A DNA stretch of 64,000 nucleotides from Streptomyces rubellomurinus (GCF_000961885.1 NZ_JZKH01000018.1:1-64000), one strand, 5' to 3'; shown: positions 8,694 through 17,932, numbered from the stretch's first letter. The notes: generated by a model from the letters alone, not told the origin. Program-made: numbers and translations.

Positions 8694-10422
8694 GTCGCCC
8701 TGCCTTTCGTTCCTCCCAGGCGACGTGGGCGCGCTTGGCGATGGCGGCCTCCTCCGCCCGCATGGCCGGGTCCAGGTGTGCCATTGATTCCTCCAAGTAC
8801 CAAGGCCTCAGCACAATCTGGGCCACGGGCATGCCTGTTGACAGCAGCAAGGCGGTGCCGCGCTTCATGGCACGGATCCGAGCAGGCTCGAGGATCTGCT
8901 CGCGGTGCTCGCTGATGGAGGTGGATCCGCCGTCGCGGCTCTTGGAGTGGGACTCTCGGGTGATCTCGTGATTGCCGACCAGGGTGGCGATGTCGTTGAC
9001 GAAGCGTGTGTCGTCCAGCCCGACGCCGATCACCTTCTTGGTGGCCGCACCCCACAGGGCGCTCATGCCGGCCTCGCCCCACGCGCGCACACCTTGCGAG
9101 TAACTCTGCAGAATCGTGTAGGGATTGATGCCGCGCGAGCCGAGGTGGCTGTAGAGGTCCGGCAGGTCGGCGATGTTGCAGATGTTGGCGGCCTCGTCGA
9201 GGATCGCGCGCATCGGCTCGGGCAGGCGTCCTCCGTGCCGCTCTCCGGCCTCGGTCGCCGCGGTGAACACGGAGTCGGCGAGGGCGGCGACGACGGCCGA
9301 GGAGGCGCCGCCCTTCTTGCTGAGCAGGTACAGGGTGTCCCGGCTGAGCGCGAACTCCTCCGGCCGGAACTGGGGGCGGTGCCGGTCGGGCAGCATCCAG
9401 GCGAGGACCTTCTCGTCGCGCAGCGCCGAGATGGCGGTGCGGGCGTTCTGGTAGATGCCGGACTGGGTCTCCTCGGCGATGTTGACGGAGCTCTCCACCT
9501 GCTCGGCCAGGACCTCCTCGTGCTGGTAGAGGATCCGCAGCGGTGCCCGCTCCTTGGGGTCGGCGACCCACTTGAGAACGTCCCGGACGGTGGCGCCGTC
9601 CCACCAGGCGGCGCGGAACATGCCGACCAGCAGATCGCTGGCGCCCTGGGCCCAGAACGGGTCGGCGGCATCGCTCTTGACCTGGTTGACGAAGTGGGTG
9701 GCCAGGCGCTCCGCACGGTCGAGGGTCTCGGCCTCGGCAATGATGTCCCACCAGCAGGAACGCTCGATCTGGGCGACGCGCTGGGTGTCGAACGCCCAGA
9801 CGGAGCCGACCTTTTGCCGGGTGGAGAGGGTGGCCGCGTAGACGTCCGACTTGTTGCTGGTCAACAGGAGCGCGGCGGGTGCCTCGACCGCGATGGGGAT
9901 GGCAATGGCGCTCGACTTGCCGGCACGGGGGGCCATCAGAGCGAGATAGGTGTCCTCGTCGGAGCCGCGCAGCTCCACTCCGGTCGGGAGGTGGTCGCCG
10001 AGCAGAACGCCTCGGTCGCGCGGGGTGACGTCGCGGGGCTTGACGTCCCGCAGGGAAGCGCGCAGGCGGGTCGAGGTGCTCGCCGCCCGTTTGGGCGTCA
10101 GGTCGCGTACCTGGTGGAGGGTGGCGAGGTGGGCAGCCTGGTGGAACCAGCGGAGGCCGGCCCACAGCCCCCAGCCGATCCCGGCGACGACCACCGCGTC
10201 GAACAGCGCGGCGCCGGCACCGCTGGCCACCGGAGAATGCGGCCAGACCGCAGTCCAGCTGCGCGCCATCTCGAAGACGGTGTACGGGCTGAGCGATGGA
10301 GCGTCGGCTCCGGTCAGGACGGCGCCGGCGGCGGCACCGGTCCAGGTGGAGGCGGCCAACACCACCACACCGCCGACGAGGATGCCTCCGGCGAGCCACA
10401 TCCGGTCGTTCTCGGTCATCAT
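8686..10422 (-). CDS. VirD4/TraG-like conjugative coupling ATPase
   Basis: 578 aa, ATG start at 10422 overlapping the upstream stop. It has two N-terminal membrane spans (~10-30 and ~70-92, 'ALFDAVVVAGIGWGLWAGL'). Then comes a cytoplasmic RecA-like ATPase: 'LALMAPRAGKSSAIAIP' is the Walker A-like loop (GKS preceded by PRA), and 'RAILDEAANICNIADLPDLY' is the Walker B plus TraG/TraM-recognition helix. 'YTILQSYSQGVRAWG' and 'VGNHEITRESHS' are typical of the VirD4/TraG family. The protein would couple the relaxed DNA substrate to the mating channel at the inner membrane. It sits between the VirB4-like ATPase and DUF4913 genes in one coupled operon. Confidence 0.9.
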   Translation of the reverse strand: MMTENDRMWLAGGILVGGVVVLAASTWTGAAAGAVLTGADAPSLSPYTVFEMARSWTAVWPHSPVASGAGAALFDAVVVAGIGWGLWAGLRWFHQAAHLATLHQVRDLTPKRAASTSTRLRASLRDVKPRDVTPRDRGVLLGDHLPTGVELRGSDEDTYLALMAPRAGKSSAIAIPIAVEAPAALLLTSNKSDVYAATLSTRQKVGSVWAFDTQRVAQIERSCWWDIIAEAETLDRAERLATHFVNQVKSDAADPFWAQGASDLLVGMFRAAWWDGATVRDVLKWVADPKERAPLRILYQHEEVLAEQVESSVNIAEETQSGIYQNARTAISALRDEKVLAWMLPDRHRPQFRPEEFALSRDTLYLLSKKGGASSAVVAALADSVFTAATEAGERHGGRLPEPMRAILDEAANICNIADLPDLYSHLGSRGINPYTILQSYSQGVRAWGEAGMSALWGAATKKVIGVGLDDTRFVNDIATLVGNHEITRESHSKSRDGGSTSISEHREQILEPARIRAMKRGTALLLSTGMPVAQIVLRPWYLEESMAHLDPAMRAEEAAIAKRAHVAWEERKAGRRG

Positions 10423-11951
10423 CGACGGGCGTCTCCCACGGGCTCGGTGTTCCTGTCGGTGTGGTACAGCCGCCGCTCGGTGGCGGTGAGTTCCATCGCG
10501 GCGGCGATGCCGGGCCGGGTGCCGATCTTGATGAGGTACTTGCCGCGCCCGGGGTGGACCTGGTCGGCGGTGTCGAGGCCGGTGCTGGTGGCAGAAGCCC
10601 AGGAGGTGATCATCATTCGTTCCTGCTCGGTCAACGATCTCTTGCCGGACACCCGGCCCAGCTCCTCGTCCGTCGAGCCGCCGATCACCCAGGTGTCGCA
10701 CCGGTCCATCAGTCCACGGGCCTTCGCCCGGTCTTCCTCGGTCGGCAGGGCCTCCACGTCCTCCAGGGAGTGCGTCACGTAGATGGTGACGTCGTCGGTG
10801 GTTCTGTTGAGGCGACTGATGGAATCCATGGCGTCGACCAGACCCGGCCCAGAACGCAGGGCTCGCCACATCTCGTCCATGGGCAGCACCAGTCGGCGGC
10901 GGACCACGCCCAGGCTGCGCGCGCTGTCGATGGTGTTGTAGGTGTAGGCCCAGCTGGCGATCATCCCGGCCGAGACGACGTCGCTGCCGCGGGCGCGCAG
11001 GGCATTGATGTCCACCGACACCGCCGGGGCGTCGAGGTCGAGAGGAGTGCTGGTCGGCCCGTCGAACATGCCCTTGAGCGGTCCGTCGACGAGGTTGTCC
11101 AGGCCGGCGACGACCGAGCGGGTCAGGTCGAGGTAGGTGTCGCCGTCGGCCGCCAGTTTGACCCGCAGTGCCTCGGGGGCCTGCCGAAGGACGGCGATCA
11201 CGTCCGGGACGACCGGGTCCGTGCCCGACGCGGCGTCGGCGGCGAGCTGCACCGCGGTGGTCAGCGCGCTGCGTTCGATCTCGTTGGGCTGGCGCCCGAG
11301 ACCGCAGCGCGTGGCCAACAGAGCGCCCAGTGTCTCCAGACGCCTCCCGGTGAGGACATCGAGCAGCGCCTGGCGCTCGGTGGCGGGCAGCACGGCCAAG
11401 CGGTGCTTCAGCGGGCCGGAGTCGAGCGGGTTGATCCGGTCGACCCCGGTGCCGATGCGCAGCACGCTGCCACCCAACTCGCGGACCATCGTGGAGTACT
11501 CGCCCTTGATGTCGGCCGGCACGCACATCATGCAGCCGTACGCGACGTAGACGAGGCAGATCCGCTTCACCAGAGCGCTCTTGCCGACACCGGGTTGGGA
11601 CATCACCCACACACCCGGGTTGGTGGTGAGCCGGCCGGTCCAGCCGGACGGGTCGATGCACACCAGCTCGCCGGTCAGGACGTCACGGCCGACCGGCACC
11701 CCGCGTGGCGGCAGGCCCGAGCCGAGCAGGAAGGGGTAGATCGACGCGACCTGGGTGGAGGGGCCGGTGTAGACGGTTCCGCTGTCCTCCACCGCCACCC
11801 GGCCGCCGAACGGACCGCCCCAGCCCAGCCGCGGGGCGAAGATCCTGCGCCCGCGCCACGGCGATGGCAGGCTCGTCCCACGAGACGTCCTCGGTTTGGC
11901 GTCCGGGAGCCACCGGGGCGTCAGAAGTGTCGTCGACTTCTTGTCGGGCAT
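10419..11951 (-). CDS. VirB4-like conjugation ATPase (C-terminal ATPase half)
   Basis: 510 aa, ATG 11951, ending in a 4-base overlap with the VirD4-like gene. 'MSQPGVGKSALVKRICLVYV' is Walker A; 'RRRLVLPMDEMWRALRSGPG' is Walker B with the conserved DE; 'RTTDDVTIYVTHSLEDVEAL' is the sensor-like segment. Together they define an HerA/VirB4-type secretion ATPase. It lacks the long N-terminal domain of canonical VirB4, which may be supplied by the upstream SCO6880-type protein (inference). It would power assembly or transport of the conjugation apparatus at the inner membrane. Confidence 0.85.
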   Translation of the reverse strand: MPDKKSTTLLTPRWLPDAKPRTSRGTSLPSPWRGRRIFAPRLGWGGPFGGRVAVEDSGTVYTGPSTQVASIYPFLLGSGLPPRGVPVGRDVLTGELVCIDPSGWTGRLTTNPGVWVMSQPGVGKSALVKRICLVYVAYGCMMCVPADIKGEYSTMVRELGGSVLRIGTGVDRINPLDSGPLKHRLAVLPATERQALLDVLTGRRLETLGALLATRCGLGRQPNEIERSALTTAVQLAADAASGTDPVVPDVIAVLRQAPEALRVKLAADGDTYLDLTRSVVAGLDNLVDGPLKGMFDGPTSTPLDLDAPAVSVDINALRARGSDVVSAGMIASWAYTYNTIDSARSLGVVRRRLVLPMDEMWRALRSGPGLVDAMDSISRLNRTTDDVTIYVTHSLEDVEALPTEEDRAKARGLMDRCDTWVIGGSTDEELGRVSGKRSLTEQERMMITSWASATSTGLDTADQVHPGRGKYLIKIGTRPGIAAAMELTATERRLYHTDRNTEPVGDARR

Positions 11952-11962
11952 CGCCGGATTCC

Positions 11963-13411
11963 CTACTGGACGAGGGCGTGGTAGCCGATGGGCAGCCCAG
12001 CGGCGAAGACGGCTGCCTGTGCGCCGAAGGCCGGTCGCATGCGGATTCCCCGAGTGCCTGAGACAGCGAGCTTCAACTCCTGGAGCGCGAGCGGGAGTTC
12101 GGTGGGGCTTCGAGAAGTGGTCGTGACCATGAGCGTCCAGTCGACGACCTGAGCGCCTCCGGCCACCTGGCGGGCGGCCTGCTCGGCCCGCTGGTAGTCG
12201 GCCTTCTGGCTCCACCTGGCACGGCCCTTGACCTCGGCAGTGGCCTGAGCGCGGTGCTCGGCGGCCGAGATCTCGCGCTCAAGCACCGCCTCACCCTCGC
12301 GCGGGTCCAGGACCCGGTAGCTCAGCGTGATCCGCCGCTGGAAGCGGCCGGGGGCGAGCAGGGGGAGCAGAGCGCTGTAGGGGATCGGGCGGCGAGGCAT
12401 TTCCTCCAGCACCCAGCTCGCCGACGCCGCGCCGTCGTGCGCGTAGGACTCCACCCGGTCGTCGGCGGCAACCGGTCCGCACTCGCCCCACTGCAAATCT
12501 TCGAACTGCTCGTCCCGGGCGAGTGCGACCTCGGGGTCGTACGCGGAACGGACGATCCGACGCAGGTCCGTGGGGGTGGCCCGGCGCACGATGTCGGTCC
12601 CGGTACCGCTCATGTCCAGGGTGTCCACCACCCGGAGCGTCTCGCCGACCTGCTCGGCCAGGTCGGCCGGAGGGGACGTGGTCGCGGACGGGTCGACGAC
12701 CACGCTCATCCACGAGGCCACCGAAGCGGTGGACCTCGGTGTCTTGCGCACCAGCTCGTCGATGGTGTCCAGCGCCAGCCGGGGGGCGTCCGGCCGACGC
12801 CGCACCTTCACGTCGTCGGCCAAGGCCTCGCCCGCGCCCGGTGTGATCTGGATGGTGACCGAAGCGCCCTTGATCTGTTCGTTCGTCGACATGGCGTTGA
12901 GCACCTCGCCCCAGGTCCGAATGCCTGCCCGGACCGCGCCGGTGGGGGCCATGAGGCTACCGCCGGGGGCGAGCAGGGTGGATACGGTCATCCGGCCGGT
13001 GGAGCGGTTGTGCACGACCCCGATCCTGCGGCCGCTGACGGGGTCGTACGCCGAGATCAGCGCGGAGCTCGCACCCACGCCGGGCAGGTCGAGGGCGTAC
13101 GGCTGGGGAAGCAGGATGCGCCGGTAGGAGGCGTTGCCGGCGCGGGCCGCCCGACGCCACGCCAGCTGCGCCCAGTAGTAGGCGAGAGCCGACATCCCGT
13201 GGCGCCGTACGGCGGCGAGGCCCACGATCGCGCCGGTCAGCGGCAGGCTCACGAGCAGGCTGGCCGGATGCTGGGCACCGACGAGCCCGTCGGCGGCGAG
13301 CACCGTCGCTGCCGCGATCGTCGCCTGCTTCGACAGGTTCCCCATCCCGAAGCTGCGGCGGGTTCGGAAACCGCTCACCATCAGCCCGTCCGGAACCTCA
13401 TGGACGCTCAC
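11963..13411 (-). CDS. SCO6880-family conjugation protein
   Basis: 482 aa, GTG start at 13411 overlapping the upstream stop (GTGA). The N-terminal ~90 residues contain 'SGFRTRRSFGMGNLSKQATI' and a pair of hydrophobic segments ('PASLLVSLPLTGAIVGLAAV') like PrgI/TcpE-type proteins. The remaining soluble region ('LISAYDPVSGRRIGVVHNRS', 'LALQELKLAVSGTRGIRMRP') is the SCO6880 signature found next to conjugation ATPases across Streptomyces. No Walker motif is present. Together with the next gene it may correspond to a split VirB3/VirB4 module (inference); the family itself has no proven biochemical function that I know of. Confidence 0.85.
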   Translation of the reverse strand: MSVHEVPDGLMVSGFRTRRSFGMGNLSKQATIAAATVLAADGLVGAQHPASLLVSLPLTGAIVGLAAVRRHGMSALAYYWAQLAWRRAARAGNASYRRILLPQPYALDLPGVGASSALISAYDPVSGRRIGVVHNRSTGRMTVSTLLAPGGSLMAPTGAVRAGIRTWGEVLNAMSTNEQIKGASVTIQITPGAGEALADDVKVRRRPDAPRLALDTIDELVRKTPRSTASVASWMSVVVDPSATTSPPADLAEQVGETLRVVDTLDMSGTGTDIVRRATPTDLRRIVRSAYDPEVALARDEQFEDLQWGECGPVAADDRVESYAHDGAASASWVLEEMPRRPIPYSALLPLLAPGRFQRRITLSYRVLDPREGEAVLEREISAAEHRAQATAEVKGRARWSQKADYQRAEQAARQVAGGAQVVDWTLMVTTTSRSPTELPLALQELKLAVSGTRGIRMRPAFGAQAAVFAAGLPIGYHALVQ

Positions 13412-14880
13412 AACTCTCCTCCGCTGCTTCCGATCTCGCCCGCACCACGCTGCACGGCGCTGTTCAGACCGTCGAGGACCTGGATGGCGATGCCCGCCCC
13501 ACCGGCCGCCGCTCCCGCGACGCCTGCACCGGTTGCTGACGCGCCAGGCACTCCGTCTCCGCCGGGCGCAGCAGGCACCCCCGCTGCGCCCGGGAGCCCG
13601 TCAGGGGCTTCGGCGGGCGACGGGATCAGCCCGGTCCGGGCTGCCTGGTTGCGCGCGGCCTGGGCGAGCGCGTCCCCACCTGCCCCCGACTCCCCGTCCC
13701 CGCCCGAGTGCGCGGACATCGACTGCTCGACACGCCGAGCGTGCTCGACCGCGGTGGTCGGCCCACCGCCGTCGCCCCCTGCCGACTTGGAGTCGTCCCC
13801 GCCGCCGCTGGCGCGAGTGGCGTAGCTCGCGGCGGCGGACAGAGCGGCGGTTGCCCCGCCGCTGCTCATCGCGCTTCCGACCTCCTCGGCGATCGGGCCG
13901 AAGACGCGTGCGAGTGCGGCCGGGGCGAGCACGCCGAGCATCAGCGTCGTCAGCCCCCGCAGCCATTCGACGACCGTGTCGGCGTGGCCGAATTCGGCGA
14001 AGCCGGCACACACGATGACCGCGACCATCGGCTTGTAGGCGATGCCGAGGAGGATCGACTTGATCAGCAGCGGGGCCCACTTGCGCGTGGTCTCGCCCCC
14101 GACCCGGCCGGCGCCGGCGACCGGAAGCAGCAGGCACTGGATAGGGATCGCCGAGTTCCGCAGGTAGATCAGAACGAGCTGGACGAACCCCACCGGTACG
14201 AGGACCAGCAGGCCGCACAGGACGATGAAGGGGTTGACCACGTGCGGGACGAGGACGTCGACGATGTGTCCGGTGGCCGCCCCGGAATCGCCGAAGGTGA
14301 GCTTCACCATCCCGTCGGTCAGTACGTCCCCGGCCCGGAGCAGCATGGCGACGGCGGAGACCCCGACTGCGCACAGGAGGCAGTTCTGGAGCCAGCCGCT
14401 CAGGGCTTGACCCAAGTGCCGAACCTGGCCGGTGACAGCCATCCGTCCGATCTGCCACATCAGGCCGACCACGGAGATCACCAGCCCCAACCACACCAGC
14501 ACCCCGGCCAAGGTGGCCTTCTCACCGTAGAGCCCGGTGTCCTCGAGATGCAGCGACGGCCCCTGCAGGGCGACGGTCAGCGTGAACCGCACCAGTCCCT
14601 TGACGAAGTCGGTCCCGGCCTTGAGCAACTCCCCGAGAGCAGAGGTCCAGACGTCGTTCCACTCAGCCGTGATCGTCTGGTCGACGCTCTTGCCGATGTG
14701 CTCGCAATGGTGGCTGTCCGCGATGGTGTCGTAGATGCCGATCAGGCCGACGTCACAGCCCGCCTCGACGATCGAGCCGACGATGCCCTGCTTGTCGTCG
14801 GCCGCAGCCGGCTGGGCAACCGTGATGCTGCCGACCAGCGTGGCGAGCACAACCAGCAGGAAGGCCAGGCGGCGCCTCAC
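13408..14880 (-). CDS. Polytopic membrane protein, VirB6/TrbL-like
   Basis: 490 aa, GTG start at 14880. It begins with a signal peptide ('RLAFLLVVLATLVGSITVA' then AQPAAA). About six to seven transmembrane segments follow between residues ~120 and ~340, and then a long Gly/Ala/Ser-rich cytoplasmic or periplasmic tail. This architecture is typical of the VirB6/TrbL channel component of type IV secretion in Gram-positive conjugative elements. The assignment rests on topology and operon position, since VirB6 sequences are poorly conserved. Coupled by 4-base overlaps on both sides. Confidence 0.75.
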   Translation of the reverse strand: MRRRLAFLLVVLATLVGSITVAQPAAADDKQGIVGSIVEAGCDVGLIGIYDTIADSHHCEHIGKSVDQTITAEWNDVWTSALGELLKAGTDFVKGLVRFTLTVALQGPSLHLEDTGLYGEKATLAGVLVWLGLVISVVGLMWQIGRMAVTGQVRHLGQALSGWLQNCLLCAVGVSAVAMLLRAGDVLTDGMVKLTFGDSGAATGHIVDVLVPHVVNPFIVLCGLLVLVPVGFVQLVLIYLRNSAIPIQCLLLPVAGAGRVGGETTRKWAPLLIKSILLGIAYKPMVAVIVCAGFAEFGHADTVVEWLRGLTTLMLGVLAPAALARVFGPIAEEVGSAMSSGGATAALSAAASYATRASGGGDDSKSAGGDGGGPTTAVEHARRVEQSMSAHSGGDGESGAGGDALAQAARNQAARTGLIPSPAEAPDGLPGAAGVPAAPGGDGVPGASATGAGVAGAAAGGAGIAIQVLDGLNSAVQRGAGEIGSSGGEL

Positions 14881-15686
14881 GACGCCTGCCTGATCGCGGT
14901 CCAGCCCTGCGTGTTGAACGCGGCGTCGCCGGGTGCCGCGATCTCCGGCACCGACCCGGCCGGTGGGGACGCGCCGCCGGCGGTGTCGAACTTCCAGTCG
15001 TCATCGCGCCACACCACCCCGACGATTCCCACGGTGTAGAACACGGACTCCCGCGCGGTCTCGCCCGCCTTCTGGCCGTTGCGGAGCAGGAGATGGGCGG
15101 TGACCGCATCGGGACGCGCTTGGACGATCTTGAAGCCGACCAGGTGGGAGCGCATCCACGCGCCGGCCGGGAGCGGGCCCGAATCCGGAGCCCCCATGGT
15201 GGCCCGTGCGCGCGCGTCCGCCTTCGCCGCGCCCTGACGAACCCGCTGTTCCCTGGCCGGCGTCTGGTCGCCGACCGCGGTGTAGGTGGTGTAGGAAGCG
15301 AGGTGTTCGTCCACGGTCGTCGTGGCGCCCTCGATGTCAACGGCGGAGGAAGCCACCAGCATCCCGACCGCGCCCTCCATGGTGTGCGGGAAACCGACCT
15401 CACGGCCGCCGACGGTACGAGTTCCACGCGGAGCGGCGAGCCAGCGGTCGGGTTCCTCCCAGGAGGGAGGAGCGCTGTAGGTGGACACCGGCACCGGGGC
15501 GGCGGTGGTCGTGGCGGCCGTCGCGGACGGCGGAGGGGACGCGCTGGTCCCCGGATGGGAAGCGTCGTCGTCGGCGCCCTGTTGCACAGCCGCGTAGCCG
15601 GTCAGCCCGACGACGGCCGCCAGTATCCCCGCGGCGCCCCACAGCACGGCGCGCGACAGCCGGCTGCTCCTCCTCGTACTGCGCAC
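14877..15686 (-). CDS. Membrane-anchored conjugation protein, VirB8/TcpC-like
   Basis: 269 aa; GTG 15686 is two bases beyond the preceding stop. There is one N-terminal membrane anchor ('AVLWGAAGILAAVVGLTGYA'), a low-complexity Pro/Thr/Ser linker (~30-75), then an extracytoplasmic domain of ~190 residues ending in 'WKFDTAGG' and 'GWTAIRQAS'. One anchor plus a single NTF2-like periplasmic domain is the layout of VirB8/TcpC proteins, which scaffold conjugation channels. Sequence identity to known VirB8 cannot be judged here; call based on topology and neighbours. Confidence 0.65.
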   Translation of the reverse strand: MRSTRRSSRLSRAVLWGAAGILAAVVGLTGYAAVQQGADDDASHPGTSASPPPSATAATTTAAPVPVSTYSAPPSWEEPDRWLAAPRGTRTVGGREVGFPHTMEGAVGMLVASSAVDIEGATTTVDEHLASYTTYTAVGDQTPAREQRVRQGAAKADARARATMGAPDSGPLPAGAWMRSHLVGFKIVQARPDAVTAHLLLRNGQKAGETARESVFYTVGIVGVVWRDDDWKFDTAGGASPPAGSVPEIAAPGDAAFNTQGWTAIRQAS

Positions 15687-15688
15687 GG

Positions 15689-15991
15689 TCAGCCCGCGAT
15701 GCCGTTGAGAATGGAGATCAGCGAGCCGGCCAGCAGAATCGCGGCCACACCCGATCCCATCCACTTGAACGGCTCCGACCCGCCGCCGTGGCGGTTCTTC
15801 TCCGCCGTCGCCAGTTTGACCACGCCCCAGCCCGTGGCGCACACGCCGGCCAGGACCACGATCCACAGGCCGTAGCCGAACAGCGTCGAGACCATGCCGT
15901 CCATCCCCGGGATCTTCGTGGGTTTGGCAGCAGGAATCAGCCCTGAGCCGGGCTGCGGGTCTTCCGCGATGAATGCGATGAACATCTTCAC
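15689..15991 (-). CDS. Small two-span membrane protein of the conjugation operon
   Basis: 100 aa, ATG 15991 overlapping the upstream stop (ATGA). Two hydrophobic spans (~37-55 and ~80-98) are separated by a basic, Gly-rich loop. Size and topology resemble VirB2/TrbC-type pilin-like or VirB3-like subunits of type IV secretion systems, but there is no diagnostic sequence motif. Strict co-transcription with the neighbouring VirB8- and VirB6-like genes supports a channel role. Confidence 0.7.
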   Translation of the reverse strand: MKMFIAFIAEDPQPGSGLIPAAKPTKIPGMDGMVSTLFGYGLWIVVLAGVCATGWGVVKLATAEKNRHGGGSEPFKWMGSGVAAILLAGSLISILNGIAG

Positions 15992-16500
15992 TTCCCCTCG
16001 AGCTGGGCACGCAGTCGTGCGGCCGCGCGGGCCACGGCGCCGTCGGCCAGGGCGTCCTCGACGCGTTCGACCGCGCGGAGGACAGGCAGGTAGGGCAGGT
16101 AGGCGATTCCGGCGAGCCGACCGGACAGGGCGCGTAGGCGGTAGCGGGCGGCGGGTGCCGGGCGGGCAGGGGCGTCAGCCACCACGACGAGCCAGGGCCT
16201 CGGGACGGCGCCGGTCGGCCACCCTCGGACGATCGCCTCGAGCAGCACGGTGCCGTAGACGGTGCTCGGAATGACGATCACCGGCTGGACTCCGTACGGC
16301 ACCGGCTCTCCCGGGCCGATCCCGCGTGCTCGCAAACCGCGCCCGTCGTCGCCGTCGAGCATCCGGAGAACCACGGCCGCAGCGATGTCGTAGCCGTGAA
16401 TCGGCATCAGCCCGTACAGCGGCCTGGCCGGAGCTCGTTCGGCGGCAGCCACCGGATCGGGTGGCACGCCGGAACCTTCATCCAAAACCTGCGTTGTCAA
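15988..16500 (-). CDS. Hypothetical soluble protein, first gene of the conjugation operon
   Basis: 170 aa. The TTG at 16500 is taken as start because GGAGGCGAT lies immediately upstream at normal spacing; no ATG or GTG fits better. The sequence includes 'YGVQPVIVIPSTVYGTVLLE' and a C-terminal helical part ('AVERVEDALADGAVARAAAR'). No membrane segment, no recognised domain. Its stop overlaps the next start (ATGA), so it leads an eight-gene coupled operon running to 8109. Possibly a regulatory or cytoplasmic accessory factor of transfer. Confidence 0.65.
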   Translation of the reverse strand: MTTQVLDEGSGVPPDPVAAAERAPARPLYGLMPIHGYDIAAAVVLRMLDGDDGRGLRARGIGPGEPVPYGVQPVIVIPSTVYGTVLLEAIVRGWPTGAVPRPWLVVVADAPARPAPAARYRLRALSGRLAGIAYLPYLPVLRAVERVEDALADGAVARAAARLRAQLEGK

Positions 16501-16629
16501 GATCGCCTCCCTTCGAGTGCAGAGAGTAGCGTGATCGTTCGACCACGTGGCGTAACTGGGCTGATGGCGTGGAGGGCACGCCGAACCGCCCATTCGGACG
16601 GATCCGGTTCGCGGGACGAGAGGGGAACG

Positions 16630-17655
16630 GTGAAGAAGGTCCTCGTCGGATGCGGTGGGGCCGCCGCCCTGGTGCTCGCCGCGTTCGGTGCAGCTGTCGC
16701 CCTCCTTGTGCCGACTGCAGCTGCTGGGTCGCGCAGTACGTCGCTGGCGGGTGTGCCGCAGGAGTACCGGTCGTGGGTGCTCAGGGCTTCGGGTGACTGC
16801 CGAGACCCGAGTCTCACTCCGGCCCTGATTGCCGCCCAGTTGTTCGAGGAGAGCGGATTCCGTGCCGACGCCCGCAGCTCGGCGGGCGCCGAGGGGCCCG
16901 CGCAGTTCATGCCGGGCACGTGGGCGACGTGGGGGCGGGATGACGACCACAGCGGCTCGGCGTCGCCGTACGACGTCGGCGACGCCGTGATGGCGCAGGG
17001 CCGGTACATGTGCAGCCTGCTCGGGCAGGCGGTGTCCTCCGGCTTCGCGGACGATCCCCGGCGCCTCGCGCTGGCCGGCTTCAACGCGGGATGGGCCGCG
17101 GTCGAGGGCAGCCGGGGTGTCCCGCCGTACGCCGAGACCCGGCGGTATGTGGCGGACATCATGGGCAACCTGAGCCGTTTTCAGGCGGGCGATTCGATGT
17201 CCCCGATCACCGGGACGGGAATCGGCCCCGAAGCCGTACGCAGGGCCGCCACCCAGCTCGGTGTCCCGTACAGCTACGGCGGTGGCAGCCCCGCTGGGCC
17301 GAGCCGCGGCCACTGCGACGGGGTCGGCGGATACCGGGACGGGCAGTGCCTGGCCGACACCACGGTCGGCTGGGACTGCTCGGCCCTCGTCCAGTACGCC
17401 TACTGGCCGGCGCGCCGACTTCCTCGCACGGCGGCCGAGCAGTACTCCGCCACGGCGGACCGTGCCGTGGCCCAGGCCGCCCTACAGGCCGGCGACCTGT
17501 TGTTCTGGCGGCACAGCGACGGCCACATCTACCACGTGGCGCTCTACCTCGGCGACGGACAGATGATCTCCGCGCCGAAGACCGGCGACGTGGTCAAGGT
17601 TGCCCGGGTCGGCGATATGCCGGCCGCCGATTTCGCAGGCGCTACCAGGCCGTAG
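16630..17655 (+). CDS. Secreted peptidoglycan hydrolase: lytic transglycosylase plus NlpC/P60
   Basis: 341 aa, GTG 16630 preceded by GAGGGGAAC. A signal peptide or N-terminal anchor spans ~1-32 ('AAALVLAAFGAAVALLVPTA'). Residues ~45-165 form a lysozyme-like transglycosylase domain ('LIAAQLFEESGFRADARSSA' with the catalytic Glu in EESGF, 'GPAQFMPGTWATWG', 'LAGFNAGWAAVE'). Residues ~200-330 form an NlpC/P60 cysteine peptidase ('TVGWDCSALVQYAYW' with catalytic Cys, 'GDLLFWRHSDGHIYHVALYL' with catalytic His). Such VirB1-like bifunctional enzymes open the cell wall for the conjugation machine; here it is divergent from and adjacent to the operon start, sharing a short promoter region. Confidence 0.9.
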   Translation: MKKVLVGCGGAAALVLAAFGAAVALLVPTAAAGSRSTSLAGVPQEYRSWVLRASGDCRDPSLTPALIAAQLFEESGFRADARSSAGAEGPAQFMPGTWATWGRDDDHSGSASPYDVGDAVMAQGRYMCSLLGQAVSSGFADDPRRLALAGFNAGWAAVEGSRGVPPYAETRRYVADIMGNLSRFQAGDSMSPITGTGIGPEAVRRAATQLGVPYSYGGGSPAGPSRGHCDGVGGYRDGQCLADTTVGWDCSALVQYAYWPARRLPRTAAEQYSATADRAVAQAALQAGDLLFWRHSDGHIYHVALYLGDGQMISAPKTGDVVKVARVGDMPAADFAGATRP

Positions 17656-17698
17656 GCGCTCGGCCTGGCTGACATCCCCTGTGGCGCTGCGGCGGTGG

Positions 17699-17932
17699 TC
17701 AGGCGGTGAAGCGGGGGTCTCGGGTTTCGATGGCCTGGACGAAGGCGGTCCACTCGGCCTGGTCGAACGCGAGGTGGGGTCGGTCGGGATTCTTGTCGTC
17801 GCCGACCCAGACGTCGCCGTTGTCGAAGCGTGCGATGACCACGCAACTGCCGTTGGATTCAGCGGAGAAGGGAGACTTGACCCAGGTGGCGTCGGCGGGG
17901 TCGTGGGCGTAGGGATCGTTCTTCTCGGTCAC
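17699..17932 (-). CDS. DUF397 protein, partner of Scr1-type regulator
   Basis: 77 aa. 'WVKSPFSAESNGSCVVIARF' and 'PDRPHLAFDQAEWTAFVQAI' are the DUF397 signature. It overlaps the upstream Scr1-type HTH gene by four bases. Such HTH-DUF397 pairs are present in many copies in Streptomyces and are thought to act as regulator/antagonist pairs controlling development or secondary metabolism (bldB/whiJ-like systems); the target here is unknown. Confidence 0.9.
   Translation of the reverse strand: MTEKNDPYAHDPADATWVKSPFSAESNGSCVVIARFDNGDVWVGDDKNPDRPHLAFDQAEWTAFVQAIETRDPRFTA

Noticed and set aside
8905-10782. 625-codon plus-strand open frame opposite the conjugation ATPases
   Set aside because: It is the antisense shadow of two strongly conserved ATPase genes; composition is the low-complexity Gly/Val/Asp pattern expected from GC-skewed antisense reading.
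12254-15039. Long plus-strand frames (523 and 443 codons) opposite SCO6880 and VirB6-like genes
   Set aside because: They mirror the real minus-strand genes and have no family features or ribosome-binding sites.
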